DNA from: Agarivorans aestuarii | GTDB lineage: Bacteria; Pseudomonadota; Gammaproteobacteria; Enterobacterales; Celerinatantimonadaceae | Length of the DNA stretch: 64,000 nt | Direction of reading: 5' to 3' | Assembly: GCF_019670125.1 (NCBI RefSeq) | Contig: NZ_AP023033.1 | Span: forward strand, 2,097,001 to 2,161,000 | In this document: positions 34,143 through 42,552 of the stretch, in pieces | Numbering within the stretch: position 1 is the stretch's first letter | Layout of the letters: every line of letters starts with the position of its first letter | Notes under the pieces: generated by a model | What the model saw: the letters and a program-made list of their open reading frames with translations, nothing else | What the model was told of the DNA's origin: nothing | Database searches by the model: none | Translations under genes and position numbers: made by a program

Positions 34143-34463
34143 ATGTCTTACGAAATATTAGTGGGTTTGCAAGTAATAGATGATGCTAAGTACGCAGAGT
34201 ATCGAGCTGCAATGAAGCCAATATTGGCTGATTATCAGGGCCACTTTGTTTATGACTTTAAAGTGTCGGAGGTGCTCAAGACCGAGCAGCTAGATTCGCT
34301 CGAACAAAGTAACATTAATCGCGTTTTCACCATTAACTTTAGTAGCGAAGAAAATAAGGACAGTTTTTTTGCCGACCCAAATTATCAGCTAGTTAAAGAT
34401 CAGTATTTTGTTAGTTCTGTAGCAAGCACAACGATTATCTCTGCCTACCATAAAGCTGATTAG
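34143..34463 (+). CDS. Small DUF1330-like protein
   Basis: A 106-residue ferredoxin-like (dimeric alpha-beta barrel) type protein. The opening YEILVGLQVIDDAKYAEYRAAMKPIL and closing FFADPNYQLVKDQYFVSSVAST fit DUF1330-like proteins. Function unknown. Start ATG 34143 is preceded by GGAGAGG (34133-34139); a frame starting at TTG 34131 would swallow that site. Confidence 0.75.
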   Translation: MSYEILVGLQVIDDAKYAEYRAAMKPILADYQGHFVYDFKVSEVLKTEQLDSLEQSNINRVFTINFSSEENKDSFFADPNYQLVKDQYFVSSVASTTIISAYHKAD

Positions 34464-34476
34464 ACTAATGTAAATG

Positions 34477-34512
34477 TATAAAGCTCGCAGCGTGTGCGAG
34501 CTTTATATTTTT
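34477..34512 (+). terminator. Terminator after the DUF1330-like gene
   Basis: TATAAAGCTCGCA (34477-34489) and TGCGAGCTTTATA (34495-34507) form a perfect 13-bp stem with a 5-nt loop, followed by TTTTTA. Confidence 0.88.
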
Positions 34513-34517
34513 AGCAC

Positions 34518-34844
34518 CTACTTGAAAGTGAACTGTTGATTGTCGCCGTTGTAACACGCCCACTGTAATAGACGAGTTCCATTAGCGGTTGATTTGCCTT
34601 CTGCGTCTAGGCATTTATCACTTTTCCTTGCGATTAACTCAAAATTACCATTGTCTTTGGGGTTAATCTTCCAATGTTGATTCTGATTATTGGGCATGCA
34701 CGTCCATTGATGAACAGTTGTACCATCGGCCGTGGAACCATTGTTTAAATCAACACACTTTTCGCTGCGTTGCGACTGAATTAGGTACCAACCATCATTT
34801 GATGTAGTTGTTCTCACTAGGTAACCAATTAAAAAAAGCGCCAC
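34518..34844 (-). pseudogene. Orphan CBM13 (ricin-type lectin) domain fragment
   Basis: About 105 residues hold two ricin-B/CBM13 repeats (GWYLIQSQRSEKCVDLNNGS, FELIARKSDKCLDAEGKS), each with the QxW-like element (NQNQHWKI, DNQQFTF). The frame has no signal peptide or catalytic part. Its only start (GTG 34844) lies inside the T-side of the agarase terminator and directly follows an in-frame TGA. CBM13 modules normally sit at the end of secreted glycoside hydrolases. This looks like the tail of a lost or rearranged gene rather than a working one. Confidence 0.75.
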
Positions 34845-34866
34845 TCAGGGGAAGTGGCGCTTTTGC
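34829..34866 (-). terminator. Terminator of the GH86 agarase gene
   Basis: On the minus strand AAGCGCCACTTCCCCTGAGTGGCGC forms a stem of 8-9 bp followed by seven Ts. It lies 40 bp after the agarase stop. Confidence 0.88.
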
Positions 34867-34905
34867 TTACGGTCTTGGTGCTAGGGCCAAGAACTTGCTA
34901 AGGCA

Positions 34906-37900
34906 TTAGCGTTGTGGCGGGGCGGAGAAGTCCCAAACCACTATGCTGGCAACCGTTAGCTCACCGTTATGTTTGAAATCAACATCTACGGTGTTGTTAG
35001 TAGAGAGGTACTCTACCGGTACAGGAATTTCTAACGTTGCGAAGTAACGGTCAGAAGAGTACTTAGCGGGACCGCGCCAATCGATAGGTGTAGTTACGTC
35101 GTTACCATTAACCGTTAGTGAGTTAATAGTAAGCAATCCGCCTTCTTTATCATCTTGGTCTGGGAACAAGGCTACAGTTAAACGTAGCATTGCTTCTGCA
35201 GCGCCATTTGGTACTACAAGGTTGTTAACCTTAACGGTTTTAGCACCACCATTTACACTTATGCGATGTGGTACCGAGCCGCCACTAACACTTTCGCCAA
35301 AGTATTTGTGTTCAGTTACTTTTTGGTTAACGGCAACGTTGTTGCTTAAGGTGTAGCGCAGAACTGCGGTTCCATCAGCTGCTAAGGTTAGGCTAGAAGG
35401 AAGCTGTTTCTTATGGCGGCGTTCAAGCTTAGTATGCTCTACACCGTCAAAGTACATTTGACGTAGTTCAACATTGCTAACATTTAGGCCAGTTAAACCT
35501 GCAACGTTTAGGTTAACGGTAGTGTCGTAATCTTCTAGGTTGTTGATGATTACAAACAACTCTTTTCCGTCTACATAAGCATTAACTTGAACATCTGGAT
35601 CGCTTGAGTGAGCGTCAACACGTGTTCCATCTACGTCTGCCCAAAGTTCAAAGAACTTAATGTAAGAAGACCACTGCCAATCACCGTTATTTAGCTCTGA
35701 CTCCATCATCATTGAGTAGTGGTAAGGTGCAGTACAGTTAACAGTTGCATCGTAACCACAACCTGCAGGCTTGTAGCCCCACAATGGTTTAGCTGGCGTA
35801 AACGGCATAGACTTAATCACGTAGTCTGGACGTTGTAAGAACTGCATTAACATGCCGTTAAAGGCTTTTAAGTTCTCGATGTCGTAACGTTCTTCGTGAG
35901 GAAGTTCGTCCCAAGCACCTTGTACAGCGCCGTACTCAGACATAACAATTGGTTTACGGTTTTCTAAACCACCAAGGTTAACGTCAGACCACTCCATCAT
36001 GTCTAACATGGCTTGCACATGGCCGCCACGGCGAACCGTACCAGCTTGTCCATTTAGGTCTTTACTTGGCCAGTCGTAGATATGTACAGCGTAGAAGTCC
36101 ATATCTGCACCCGCTTCTTCCATAAAGCCACGCCACATAACATCCCACTGATACCAATCGCTTTCGCGAGTATCGTCTACTGTGGTTTGCATTGCTTCGG
36201 TGAACATTGCACAGGCTTCTTCGTCTACCCAAGCACATAGGTAGTCGTCTTGGTGACGAGAGATACCATCACGACGATAGAAGTCGTGTTGACCCCAGGT
36301 CATACCGCCAATCATCGGTGCTTCGTCACCCAGTGCTTGTCTGATTTCTTGAGCAACCAAAGAGTGGTAACGCCAAATGTCTTCTTGGTTGGTAACCATG
36401 AATTGACCGGTTTTCATCAACATGTCTGGTTCGTTAATTACTTCCCAGAACTTAGGCATTGGCTCACCAACATTTCCGTTTTGAGAGTTAGCGTAGTAGT
36501 TGGCTAGGTAATGACCCATCCATTTTGCTGAGGTCTCAATAGTTTTTGGCTGCCAACCGGTAGATGTCATACCGTTGTCGTACCAGCTTAAGGTGGGGTA
36601 GGTAGGGTGCGGGTTAGTACCAGCAATTAACTCGGTTTTTTCTGGCGCAAAACGCTTGTAGAACTCGTTGTTAGCGTAATCTTCGCGCAGTACTTTACCG
36701 CGATTAACCATCCAGTCCATATCTGGCGTATTAGCAACATTTGGATCTTGAGCGGTTTCTTTGAAGCGCCAAGTTGCTGTTCCGTTGTCACGGCCCATGT
36801 ATACGTCTAGGGTATTTAGGATGTAGTTCAAACGGTCGCTGTGGCCATTCCAATCTTGCTCAAAGATGGTACTGTGCATTGTCATATGGCGGCTACGGCC
36901 AAAGTCAGATACACCGTTCACTTCATGCATGATATTGGCGTTTACACTTACTGATACAGTTTCGCCGTTGCTTAGTTGCGAACTTGAGCAACCTTCTGCG
37001 TTAGCAAACTCGTCGATAGGTGTATTGGGGCAAATATCCACACTGTCGGCTACGCCATCTTCGTCGGCATCACTGCCTGCAACGGGACAACCTGTTGGTG
37101 TTACATTTTGACCAAATGGTGTGTTTGGACATTGATCAATGGTGTTTGGTACTCCATCAAAATCATCGTCGTCGCCGCCAGTGCTAGTACAGCCAATGTC
37201 ATCTACAAAGGCGCCTGGTGGTGTGTTAGGGCATTGATCTATGCGATCATTGATGCCGTCTTCGTCGCTATCTTTTTGTGATGGCGTACAACCGTTTGCA
37301 TCTGCAACTTCGTCACTAGGGCTGCTAGCACAAAGGTCATCTACGTCGGGAACACCGTCATTGTCACCGTCGATAGCTAGGTCAACATTGCCTACTCGGC
37401 TAAAGCTAATGCTATCGATGTTGAACTGAAAGTCAGCTGAACCAGCGCCGTAAATGCGGATAGTGTTAGTGCCACTAAAGATGTTGAATCTACCATTACC
37501 TGGTTGGGTGTAGAACACGTCCCAGTCGCCGCCAACACTATTAACGGTTGTTACATTTTTAACTGCTAATTGGCCATTGTGATCAGTAAGCATTAGGCCT
37601 ACCGCTGTATCACTTAAAGTGCCTGTGGCAACTCGGTAACTGGCGTCGTATAAACCACCGGTTTCAAGTTTGACGTAAAACTCTAAGTAATCACCAGAGT
37701 TGAAGTAATTAACGGCTTTACCGTTATTGATATCATAAATACCAACTTCGCCACCTACTGCTTGGTAGTTTTCTGCTTCTAAAGTGAAGCTTCCTTCTAT
37801 TTCAACAGGGTCGGTGCCATTGCTTGGTGGTATCACTACAGGCGGATCGGTTGGGTCTGCAGGATCGGTTGGGTCCGTAGGATCAGTTGGGTCTGTAGGA

Positions 37901-38925
37901 TCGGTTGGGTCTGTAGGATCAGTTGGGTCCGTAGGATCAGTTGGCTCTGTATAATCACCTTCACGTAATAAGGCGAAGCTGGCTAAATTCCACTGCCAGT
38001 CATTGGTCCCTGAAGCATTTAAGCGCAATTGCACTGAACCACTAGGAATCGACAATAAATAACTTGGTTTGAGAGACTGGAAGTTGTCCCAGCCACCTGC
38101 AGCCACCGAAGACTTACCTACAGACGCCCAACCGTTACCAGTATTTAGCAATACTTCAATTTCTACGCCTGCATCTAGCGCTGTAGCAATTAAGTATTCA
38201 ATGCTGTAATCACCAGACTCTGCAATGTTTAGGTCGAAATCTACGTAGTCGCCCTTGTTAATGTAATTAATCGCGCCTACACCATTAGCGGTATAAGTAC
38301 TTACAGGAGAAGGTTGACCATCGGCAAAAGTACCACCGCTACCTGTAAAGCTGGTGGCTTGGGTAATCAGTGCTGCTGGTGGCAACACCACTGGCGGTTC
38401 AGGATCTACCGGTTCATCGCCAACTTTTTGCAGCGTGAAGTAGTCTAAGTTCCATTGCCAGTCATTGACGCCAGAGGCGGCAATTCTTATATCCACCTGG
38501 CCACTCGGTAGCTCTACGGTATGAGTAGGGGCGAGTAATTGAAAATTGTCCCAGCCAGCTGCTGGCACTGTCGTTCTTCCTTGAGAAACCCAAGCGGCAC
38601 CACTTTTTACTAATACTTCAATTTCTGCACCGTTTGCTATATCGGTGCCAATTAAGTATTCAATGTTGTAGGTACCGGCTTCAGCGATGTTTACCTGATA
38701 GTCTAGGTAGTCGCCTTTGTTTACAAAGTTTATTGCAGTCGCACCATTTACTGTATAGGTGCTTACTGCTGCAATTTGGCCGTCATCGAAGGTTCCGCCA
38801 ATCATCACGAAATCTTCGGCCTCTACTCGTATTGCTTCGCCAGCTGCTGCTGAACATACACCTATGCTCAGTATTGAACTGACAGCAAAGCAGAGCGGAG
38901 CCATTTTCTTTGCCTTGATAGTCAT
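34906..38925 (-). CDS. GH86 beta-agarase with three CBM6 modules
   Basis: A secreted agar-degrading enzyme of 1339 residues. After a signal peptide (about 1-28) come CBM6-like module 1 (about 30-165) and module 2 (about 187-322), each with DWQWNLDYF/SF endings. A TDP-repeat linker (about 325-365) and a third CBM6-like module (about 375-512) follow, then calcium-binding thrombospondin type 3 repeats (about 515-645, DxDxDGVxDxxDxCPNT) and the GH86 catalytic region (about 660-1200). Likely acid/base is E832 (WEVINEPD) and nucleophile E997 (VMSEYG). A beta-sandwich ends the protein. Beta-porphyranase activity, also in GH86, cannot be excluded. It is monocistronic, with its own terminator. Confidence 0.92.
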   Translation of the reverse strand: MTIKAKKMAPLCFAVSSILSIGVCSAAAGEAIRVEAEDFVMIGGTFDDGQIAAVSTYTVNGATAINFVNKGDYLDYQVNIAEAGTYNIEYLIGTDIANGAEIEVLVKSGAAWVSQGRTTVPAAGWDNFQLLAPTHTVELPSGQVDIRIAASGVNDWQWNLDYFTLQKVGDEPVDPEPPVVLPPAALITQATSFTGSGGTFADGQPSPVSTYTANGVGAINYINKGDYVDFDLNIAESGDYSIEYLIATALDAGVEIEVLLNTGNGWASVGKSSVAAGGWDNFQSLKPSYLLSIPSGSVQLRLNASGTNDWQWNLASFALLREGDYTEPTDPTDPTDPTDPTDPTDPTDPTDPTDPADPTDPPVVIPPSNGTDPVEIEGSFTLEAENYQAVGGEVGIYDINNGKAVNYFNSGDYLEFYVKLETGGLYDASYRVATGTLSDTAVGLMLTDHNGQLAVKNVTTVNSVGGDWDVFYTQPGNGRFNIFSGTNTIRIYGAGSADFQFNIDSISFSRVGNVDLAIDGDNDGVPDVDDLCASSPSDEVADANGCTPSQKDSDEDGINDRIDQCPNTPPGAFVDDIGCTSTGGDDDDFDGVPNTIDQCPNTPFGQNVTPTGCPVAGSDADEDGVADSVDICPNTPIDEFANAEGCSSSQLSNGETVSVSVNANIMHEVNGVSDFGRSRHMTMHSTIFEQDWNGHSDRLNYILNTLDVYMGRDNGTATWRFKETAQDPNVANTPDMDWMVNRGKVLREDYANNEFYKRFAPEKTELIAGTNPHPTYPTLSWYDNGMTSTGWQPKTIETSAKWMGHYLANYYANSQNGNVGEPMPKFWEVINEPDMLMKTGQFMVTNQEDIWRYHSLVAQEIRQALGDEAPMIGGMTWGQHDFYRRDGISRHQDDYLCAWVDEEACAMFTEAMQTTVDDTRESDWYQWDVMWRGFMEEAGADMDFYAVHIYDWPSKDLNGQAGTVRRGGHVQAMLDMMEWSDVNLGGLENRKPIVMSEYGAVQGAWDELPHEERYDIENLKAFNGMLMQFLQRPDYVIKSMPFTPAKPLWGYKPAGCGYDATVNCTAPYHYSMMMESELNNGDWQWSSYIKFFELWADVDGTRVDAHSSDPDVQVNAYVDGKELFVIINNLEDYDTTVNLNVAGLTGLNVSNVELRQMYFDGVEHTKLERRHKKQLPSSLTLAADGTAVLRYTLSNNVAVNQKVTEHKYFGESVSGGSVPHRISVNGGAKTVKVNNLVVPNGAAEAMLRLTVALFPDQDDKEGGLLTINSLTVNGNDVTTPIDWRGPAKYSSDRYFATLEIPVPVEYLSTNNTVDVDFKHNGELTVASIVVWDFSAPPQR
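37844..37951 (-). repeat. 18-bp minisatellite encoding the TDP linker of the agarase
   Basis: Six consecutive 18-bp units begin at 37844, 37862, 37880, 37898, 37916 and 37934 (plus-strand form GGATC[A/G]GTTGGGTC), each encoding two Thr-Asp-Pro triplets. Because 18 is a multiple of three, gain or loss of units changes linker length without a frameshift. Confidence 0.92.
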
Positions 38926-39004
38926 AAAACTTCCTATGTTTATATCCTAGTTATGTATTTGCGTTTGTTACTTCTCGATTATCTAAACGCGATATGCTCA
39001 AAAT

Positions 39005-39016
39005 TTGGTATACCAA
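39005..39016. promoter_or_regulatory. Palindromic operator candidate upstream of the agarase (TTGGTATACCAA)
   Basis: A perfect 12-bp palindrome, extended by A/T to about 20 bp, 80 bp upstream of the agarase start. Its TGGT-N-ACCA form resembles sites of FadR-branch GntR regulators used in polysaccharide catabolism. It lies in the 795-bp gap 38926-39720, where I see no gene. Confidence 0.55.
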
Positions 39017-39271
39017 TTTTGGTTGCCTTAATAAGTTGTTCTGTGCTTAAACGAATGAAGTGGTTTACTTGGTAGTACTTGATAGCACCCAAGTACTCAA
39101 GCCGTTGAGCTTAAATAATATGATTGCGCTATTTTTGATACTGACCACTTGTTGCCACTCCCTTGGTTAAGCGATTCAAGAAATACCGACCTCCTTGTGG
39201 TTAATTGGTTTCCCTAAATAACGCCAATAGGTTGACCAGTAATTGGGTTGGTAGGCAAATAAATAGCATTA

Positions 39272-39283
39272 TTGGTTATCCAA
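39272..39283. promoter_or_regulatory. Second operator-like site (TTGGTTATCCAA)
   Basis: Differs from TTGGTATACCAA at two central positions and keeps TTGG/CCAA. It lies 267 bp further upstream in the same gap. TGATCA at 39295-39300 and TTGATCAA at 39308-39315 are further small palindromes nearby. Confidence 0.4.
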
Positions 39284-39720
39284 AATTTAGAGCTTGATCA
39301 CAATTGGTTGATCAATATTTATTTCGAGAGGGTGAATAAATACTTGCTTTGGTGATTTGTGCGGCAGCTCAAAAATTGTACTGATGTTGTTTCATGGCAG
39401 GATTTAACTAAAAGTCGTGCGCTATACTGGTCGGATTTGTCTTTCTTTTAACTCATTGTTTCATATTATTTAAATGTATCTTATTGATAGTGGTAGCGAT
39501 AAAATTAACAGTGTGTCCACTAATGACTAAATTATTTTATTGTTCGATATTTATACTTACCGCCATTGTTGATTCATTTAAAAGTATGCAGTTGGTTTGC
39601 ATGGGGAGTTTGATATTTAACCAGTGTTTTTAAAGGCTTATCAACAAGCTTGTTAATGATTTAAACTATGCAGCGGCGACACTGCATAGGTGTAAGGTAG
39701 AGAAAAAGGAGAGAAGTAGG

Positions 39721-40050
39721 GTGACTATTGTATTTCGAGTGGTTTTGGCCACGTTTCTCTTGGTAAGCCTATTTTCTTGCTCAAATCGCACTGCGCAATA
39801 CCCTAATCAAACGATGCAGGGTTACTGGATATACGGCTTCGAAACCTCTTTGTTCGAAAACTGCCAAGGTGAACTGTTTTGGATGTGGTCTAGTGCTGAT
39901 GTACAAGGCCAATACCAGCTCGACGGGTACCGAAACCCAGTAGTTGTTCAGGGCTACGTTTTACCACCCAGCCCAGAGCAAAACATGCAGTCCTATTTAC
40001 CAGAATTTAAGGTAGTTAAAATGCAGTTGCTCGAGCAGGTTTGCGATTAG
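39721..40050 (+). CDS. Small hypothetical lipoprotein
   Basis: A 109-residue secreted lipoprotein. Hydrophobic VFRVVLATFLLVSLFSC ends in the lipobox LFSC, with C20 as the lipidated residue. The mature part is rich in aromatic residues (MQGYWIYGFETSLFENCQGELFWMW) and has two more cysteines that could bond. It starts with GTG, preceded by AAAGGAGAG (39706-39714). No family recognised; it resembles a small outer-membrane or periplasmic cap protein only in general features. Confidence 0.72.
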   Translation: MTIVFRVVLATFLLVSLFSCSNRTAQYPNQTMQGYWIYGFETSLFENCQGELFWMWSSADVQGQYQLDGYRNPVVVQGYVLPPSPEQNMQSYLPEFKVVKMQLLEQVCD

Positions 40051-40056
40051 CTCTGT

Positions 40057-40488
40057 TTAACTATTTTTGCCAGTGAAGCGGATTTTTTCAGCTTGGATTA
40101 ACGCATCATGGAAGCCTTTAGTGGTAAAGCTAGCATTGTTAAAGCTTACTGTTTTTAGGCGGTTAAACGAGGAGTTTACAATTGCCTTATCTTTAATCTT
40201 TTTAGGGATTAATGAACAGTGCTTGTTATGTTGCTTTAACTCAAAAGTGACCAACTTACCGGCCACATGATGTTGCTGTTGGGTGCTGGTACAACTGCCA
40301 TTAATGGTGCTAGATATAATAACGCCGCCATCAGCGAAGCTAAACTCTGCGATGTAACCTTGATCTTGGCTTAATACAGCGGCGTTGTTGTTGCTAGCTA
40401 CTTGCCAATGTTCAGCTAAGTTTTCAATGTTGGCAAAAGCGCTGGTTGATACTAGCAGGCCAATAATGGCTAATTGATATCTGTTCAT
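40057..40488 (-). CDS. Secreted hypothetical protein
   Basis: A 143-residue protein with a signal peptide (MNRYQLAIIGLLVSTSAFA). A probably beta-rich domain follows, with two cysteines (NGSCTST and NKHCSLI) that may form a disulfide. I took ATG 40488 because the signal peptide begins there and the next gene upstream ends two bases before. No family recognised. It is the second gene of a two-gene unit coding for exported proteins. Confidence 0.7.
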   Translation of the reverse strand: MNRYQLAIIGLLVSTSAFANIENLAEHWQVASNNNAAVLSQDQGYIAEFSFADGGVIISSTINGSCTSTQQQHHVAGKLVTFELKQHNKHCSLIPKKIKDKAIVNSSFNRLKTVSFNNASFTTKGFHDALIQAEKIRFTGKNS

Positions 40489-40489
40489 C

Positions 40490-40657
40490 TTAATCACGCT
40501 CGCAGTTAAAGATTTTGCCTGTATCGGTATCTTGTAGGCACTCATATTCAATACCATCTTTGTAGATGTCGATTTCTACGATATGTGCACTAGCAGTTTG
40601 GCTAAGCATTAAGGTGCAAATAAACGCAGATAGTAAGGCTGTTTTATAGGTTTTCAT
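40490..40657 (-). CDS. Small secreted peptide precursor
   Basis: A 55-residue precursor. The signal peptide MKTYKTALLSAFICTLMLSQTASA should be cleaved to leave about 31 residues with two cysteines (YECLQDTDTGKIFNCERD), probably disulfide-linked. ATG 40657 is chosen because the hydrophobic leader starts there; a longer frame to 40756 adds a second, untypical N-terminus. One base separates its stop from the next start, so the two are coupled. Function unknown. Confidence 0.68.
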   Translation of the reverse strand: MKTYKTALLSAFICTLMLSQTASAHIVEIDIYKDGIEYECLQDTDTGKIFNCERD

Positions 40658-40841
40658 GGTGATTGTCTCGCTGCTAATAGGTAATGAGACAATTTTGCGG
40701 TGAAGGCTAAAATATAGCCAATTAGCACCTTTAAGTTTACCTAATAGCAAACGCAATACAGATGTGTGATGTCGAAAATCTTCAATAATTGGAAGTAAGG
40801 TTTAATTAAGCTGGCTTTTCATTATTGAAGAGAGGTTAAGC

Positions 40842-41300
40842 ATGACTAAAGTTAATTACTTTGCAGAAGCACCAAAGGCTATGCAAATTTTGTTCGAGCA
40901 AGAAGAGTATCTAAAAAGCCAGTTTGCAGAGCAGCAAGCGCTTGGCATGAAGCTATTCGAGCTGGTTAAGTTGCGGGTATCACAAATTAACCAATGCGCA
41001 TTTTGTATTGATATGCATAGTAAAGATGCCGAGAGTGCAGGCGAAAGTTGGCAGCGTTTAATTAGCTTAAGTGCATGGCGAGAAGCCCCGTATTACTCGG
41101 TAAATGAACGGCTGGCTTTAGAATGTGCCGAACGCTTAACGGCATGTACAGAGTTAGACGATGAGCTTTACCAAAAAGCGCTAAACGCCTTTGGCGCAAA
41201 GGCATTGGTGGATTTAAGCATTGCAATTAATGCCATCAACAGTTGGAATAGAATTGCAATCACCTTTAAACCCGAGGTAGGCAGTTATAAACCCAGCTAA
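40842..41300 (+). CDS. AhpD-like carboxymuconolactone decarboxylase family protein
   Basis: A 152-residue alkylhydroperoxidase D-like protein with the redox motif C52-x2-C55-x3-H59 (QCAFCIDMHSKDA). The fold helices MKLFELVKLRVSQIN and ERLALECAERLTA are typical. It is expected to reduce peroxides or act as a thiol peroxidase in the cytosol. AGAGAGG is close upstream. The AraC-type regulator frame follows immediately and probably belongs to the same transcript. Confidence 0.88.
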   Translation: MTKVNYFAEAPKAMQILFEQEEYLKSQFAEQQALGMKLFELVKLRVSQINQCAFCIDMHSKDAESAGESWQRLISLSAWREAPYYSVNERLALECAERLTACTELDDELYQKALNAFGAKALVDLSIAINAINSWNRIAITFKPEVGSYKPS

Positions 41301-41457
41301 GCAAATTATTCACCAGTTAGAGCAACAGTTTCTGTTTAGTTTATTTAAGCCAAAAGGACAGTTAGCTCAAGCCATACAAGGCCTGTGGTCTGCTTCCGTT
41401 GAGGCGCAGCAGCGAGCACCGCTTACCCGTTGGCTGCATGCCGACGGCTGTAGCGGG

Positions 41458-42084
41458 GTGCTGTTTAACTTAGGCCCACCAATAAGGCTTGAAGATAAGT
41501 CTTATCCTTCTGGGGTGATTGTGCTGCCAGTGAACACCACTGCGCGAAGCATCACCTTGTCAGCGGATACCCAGCTAGCGGGTTTTCGCTTTAATCCTGG
41601 TGTAAGTGTTGGGTTCTTTGGCAAACTAGTTAAACGTGACGCCGAGGATATCGACGCTTCATTGCTGAAAAAATTGCAGCAACTACATCAAAGCTTGATG
41701 ACAACTAGCGGCCATAACGCACGGATAGTATTAATGTATAAGTGGTTACAGCAGCACCTCGGCATACATAATTGCCCACCACAATTGTTTAAAGACGCCA
41801 TTGAGTTGGTAGAAGATGCTCAAGAGATCGGCTTGGTGTCTGATGAATTGGCGCTTAGCCAGCGGCAACTAGAACGTCAGTTTAAAGCGTTAACCGGTAT
41901 GACACCGAAACAATGGCAGCGAACCATGAGAGTAAGAAATACTTTTATGGCTTTAAAAACGCAGCCAGATATCGAGCTGGCTGCGCTTGCTGTTAATCAG
42001 GGCTTTTCCGACCAAGCGCATATGACACGAGAGTGTAAAACCATTGGCAAAATCACCCCAAAACAGTATCTAAAACTGTTGTAA
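41458..42084 (+). CDS. AraC-family regulator (5' end unresolved)
   Basis: At least 208 residues. An N-terminal sensor (DUF6597-like; LFNLGPPIRL...GVIVLPVNTTARSITLSADTQLAGFRF) precedes a C-terminal AraC helix-turn-helix (ALSQRQLERQFKALTGMTPKQW, QGFSDQAHMTREC). The first ordinary start codon in frame is GTG 41458, but the frame is open from 41281. It encodes APLTRWLHADGCSGV directly before, which looks like the family's true N-terminal part. No ATG, GTG or TTG exists there. The real start may be ATT/ATA near 41287-41310, CTG, or a fused or frameshifted beginning from the AhpD gene. Confidence 0.8.
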   Translation: MLFNLGPPIRLEDKSYPSGVIVLPVNTTARSITLSADTQLAGFRFNPGVSVGFFGKLVKRDAEDIDASLLKKLQQLHQSLMTTSGHNARIVLMYKWLQQHLGIHNCPPQLFKDAIELVEDAQEIGLVSDELALSQRQLERQFKALTGMTPKQWQRTMRVRNTFMALKTQPDIELAALAVNQGFSDQAHMTRECKTIGKITPKQYLKLL

Positions 42085-42094
42085 AAAATGCTTA

Positions 42095-42481
42095 TTAAGG
42101 CGTAATGATCCCACGTTCTTCAAAAACTTGTTTTGCGACTAACATGCCGTTAATCGCGGCTGGAAACCCAGCATATACTGCCATTTGTAAAATCACTTCA
42201 GTTACCTCTTTTGGGCTACAGCCTACATTAAGAGCGCCATGGATATGTACCGCCAGTTGGGGGGCACAATTGCCCATTGCGGTTAGTGCTGATACCGTTG
42301 CTATCTCTCGTGATTTAAGGTCTAGATCCTCGCGGCTGTATATGTCGCCAAAGGGAAACTCTATGATGAATTTGGCCAGATCTGGGCAAATACTGGCGAG
42401 GCTATCGATCACATTGTGGCCTGCTTCGCCGTCTATCTCGCTTAGCTTATCAAAGCCACGTTGGTATCTTGTTTGTTCCAT
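42095..42481 (-). CDS. Carboxymuconolactone decarboxylase family protein
   Basis: A 128-residue protein matching the CMD family: YQRGFDKLSEIDG at the start, LDLKSREIATVSALTAMGN and VHIHGALNVGCSPKEVTEVILQMAVYAGFPAAING. This form lacks the CxxC of AhpD and keeps the His/Gly core of gamma-carboxymuconolactone decarboxylases, so a decarboxylase-like or unknown role is likely. It shares orientation with the LysR gene upstream (72 bp away). Confidence 0.9.
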   Translation of the reverse strand: MEQTRYQRGFDKLSEIDGEAGHNVIDSLASICPDLAKFIIEFPFGDIYSREDLDLKSREIATVSALTAMGNCAPQLAVHIHGALNVGCSPKEVTEVILQMAVYAGFPAAINGMLVAKQVFEERGIITP

Positions 42482-42552
42482 TGATCACTCCATTAATCTA
42501 AGGCTAAGTCTCAAGCCTAGACCTTGGAGCTAGCTCCAAGTCAAGCCGTAAC

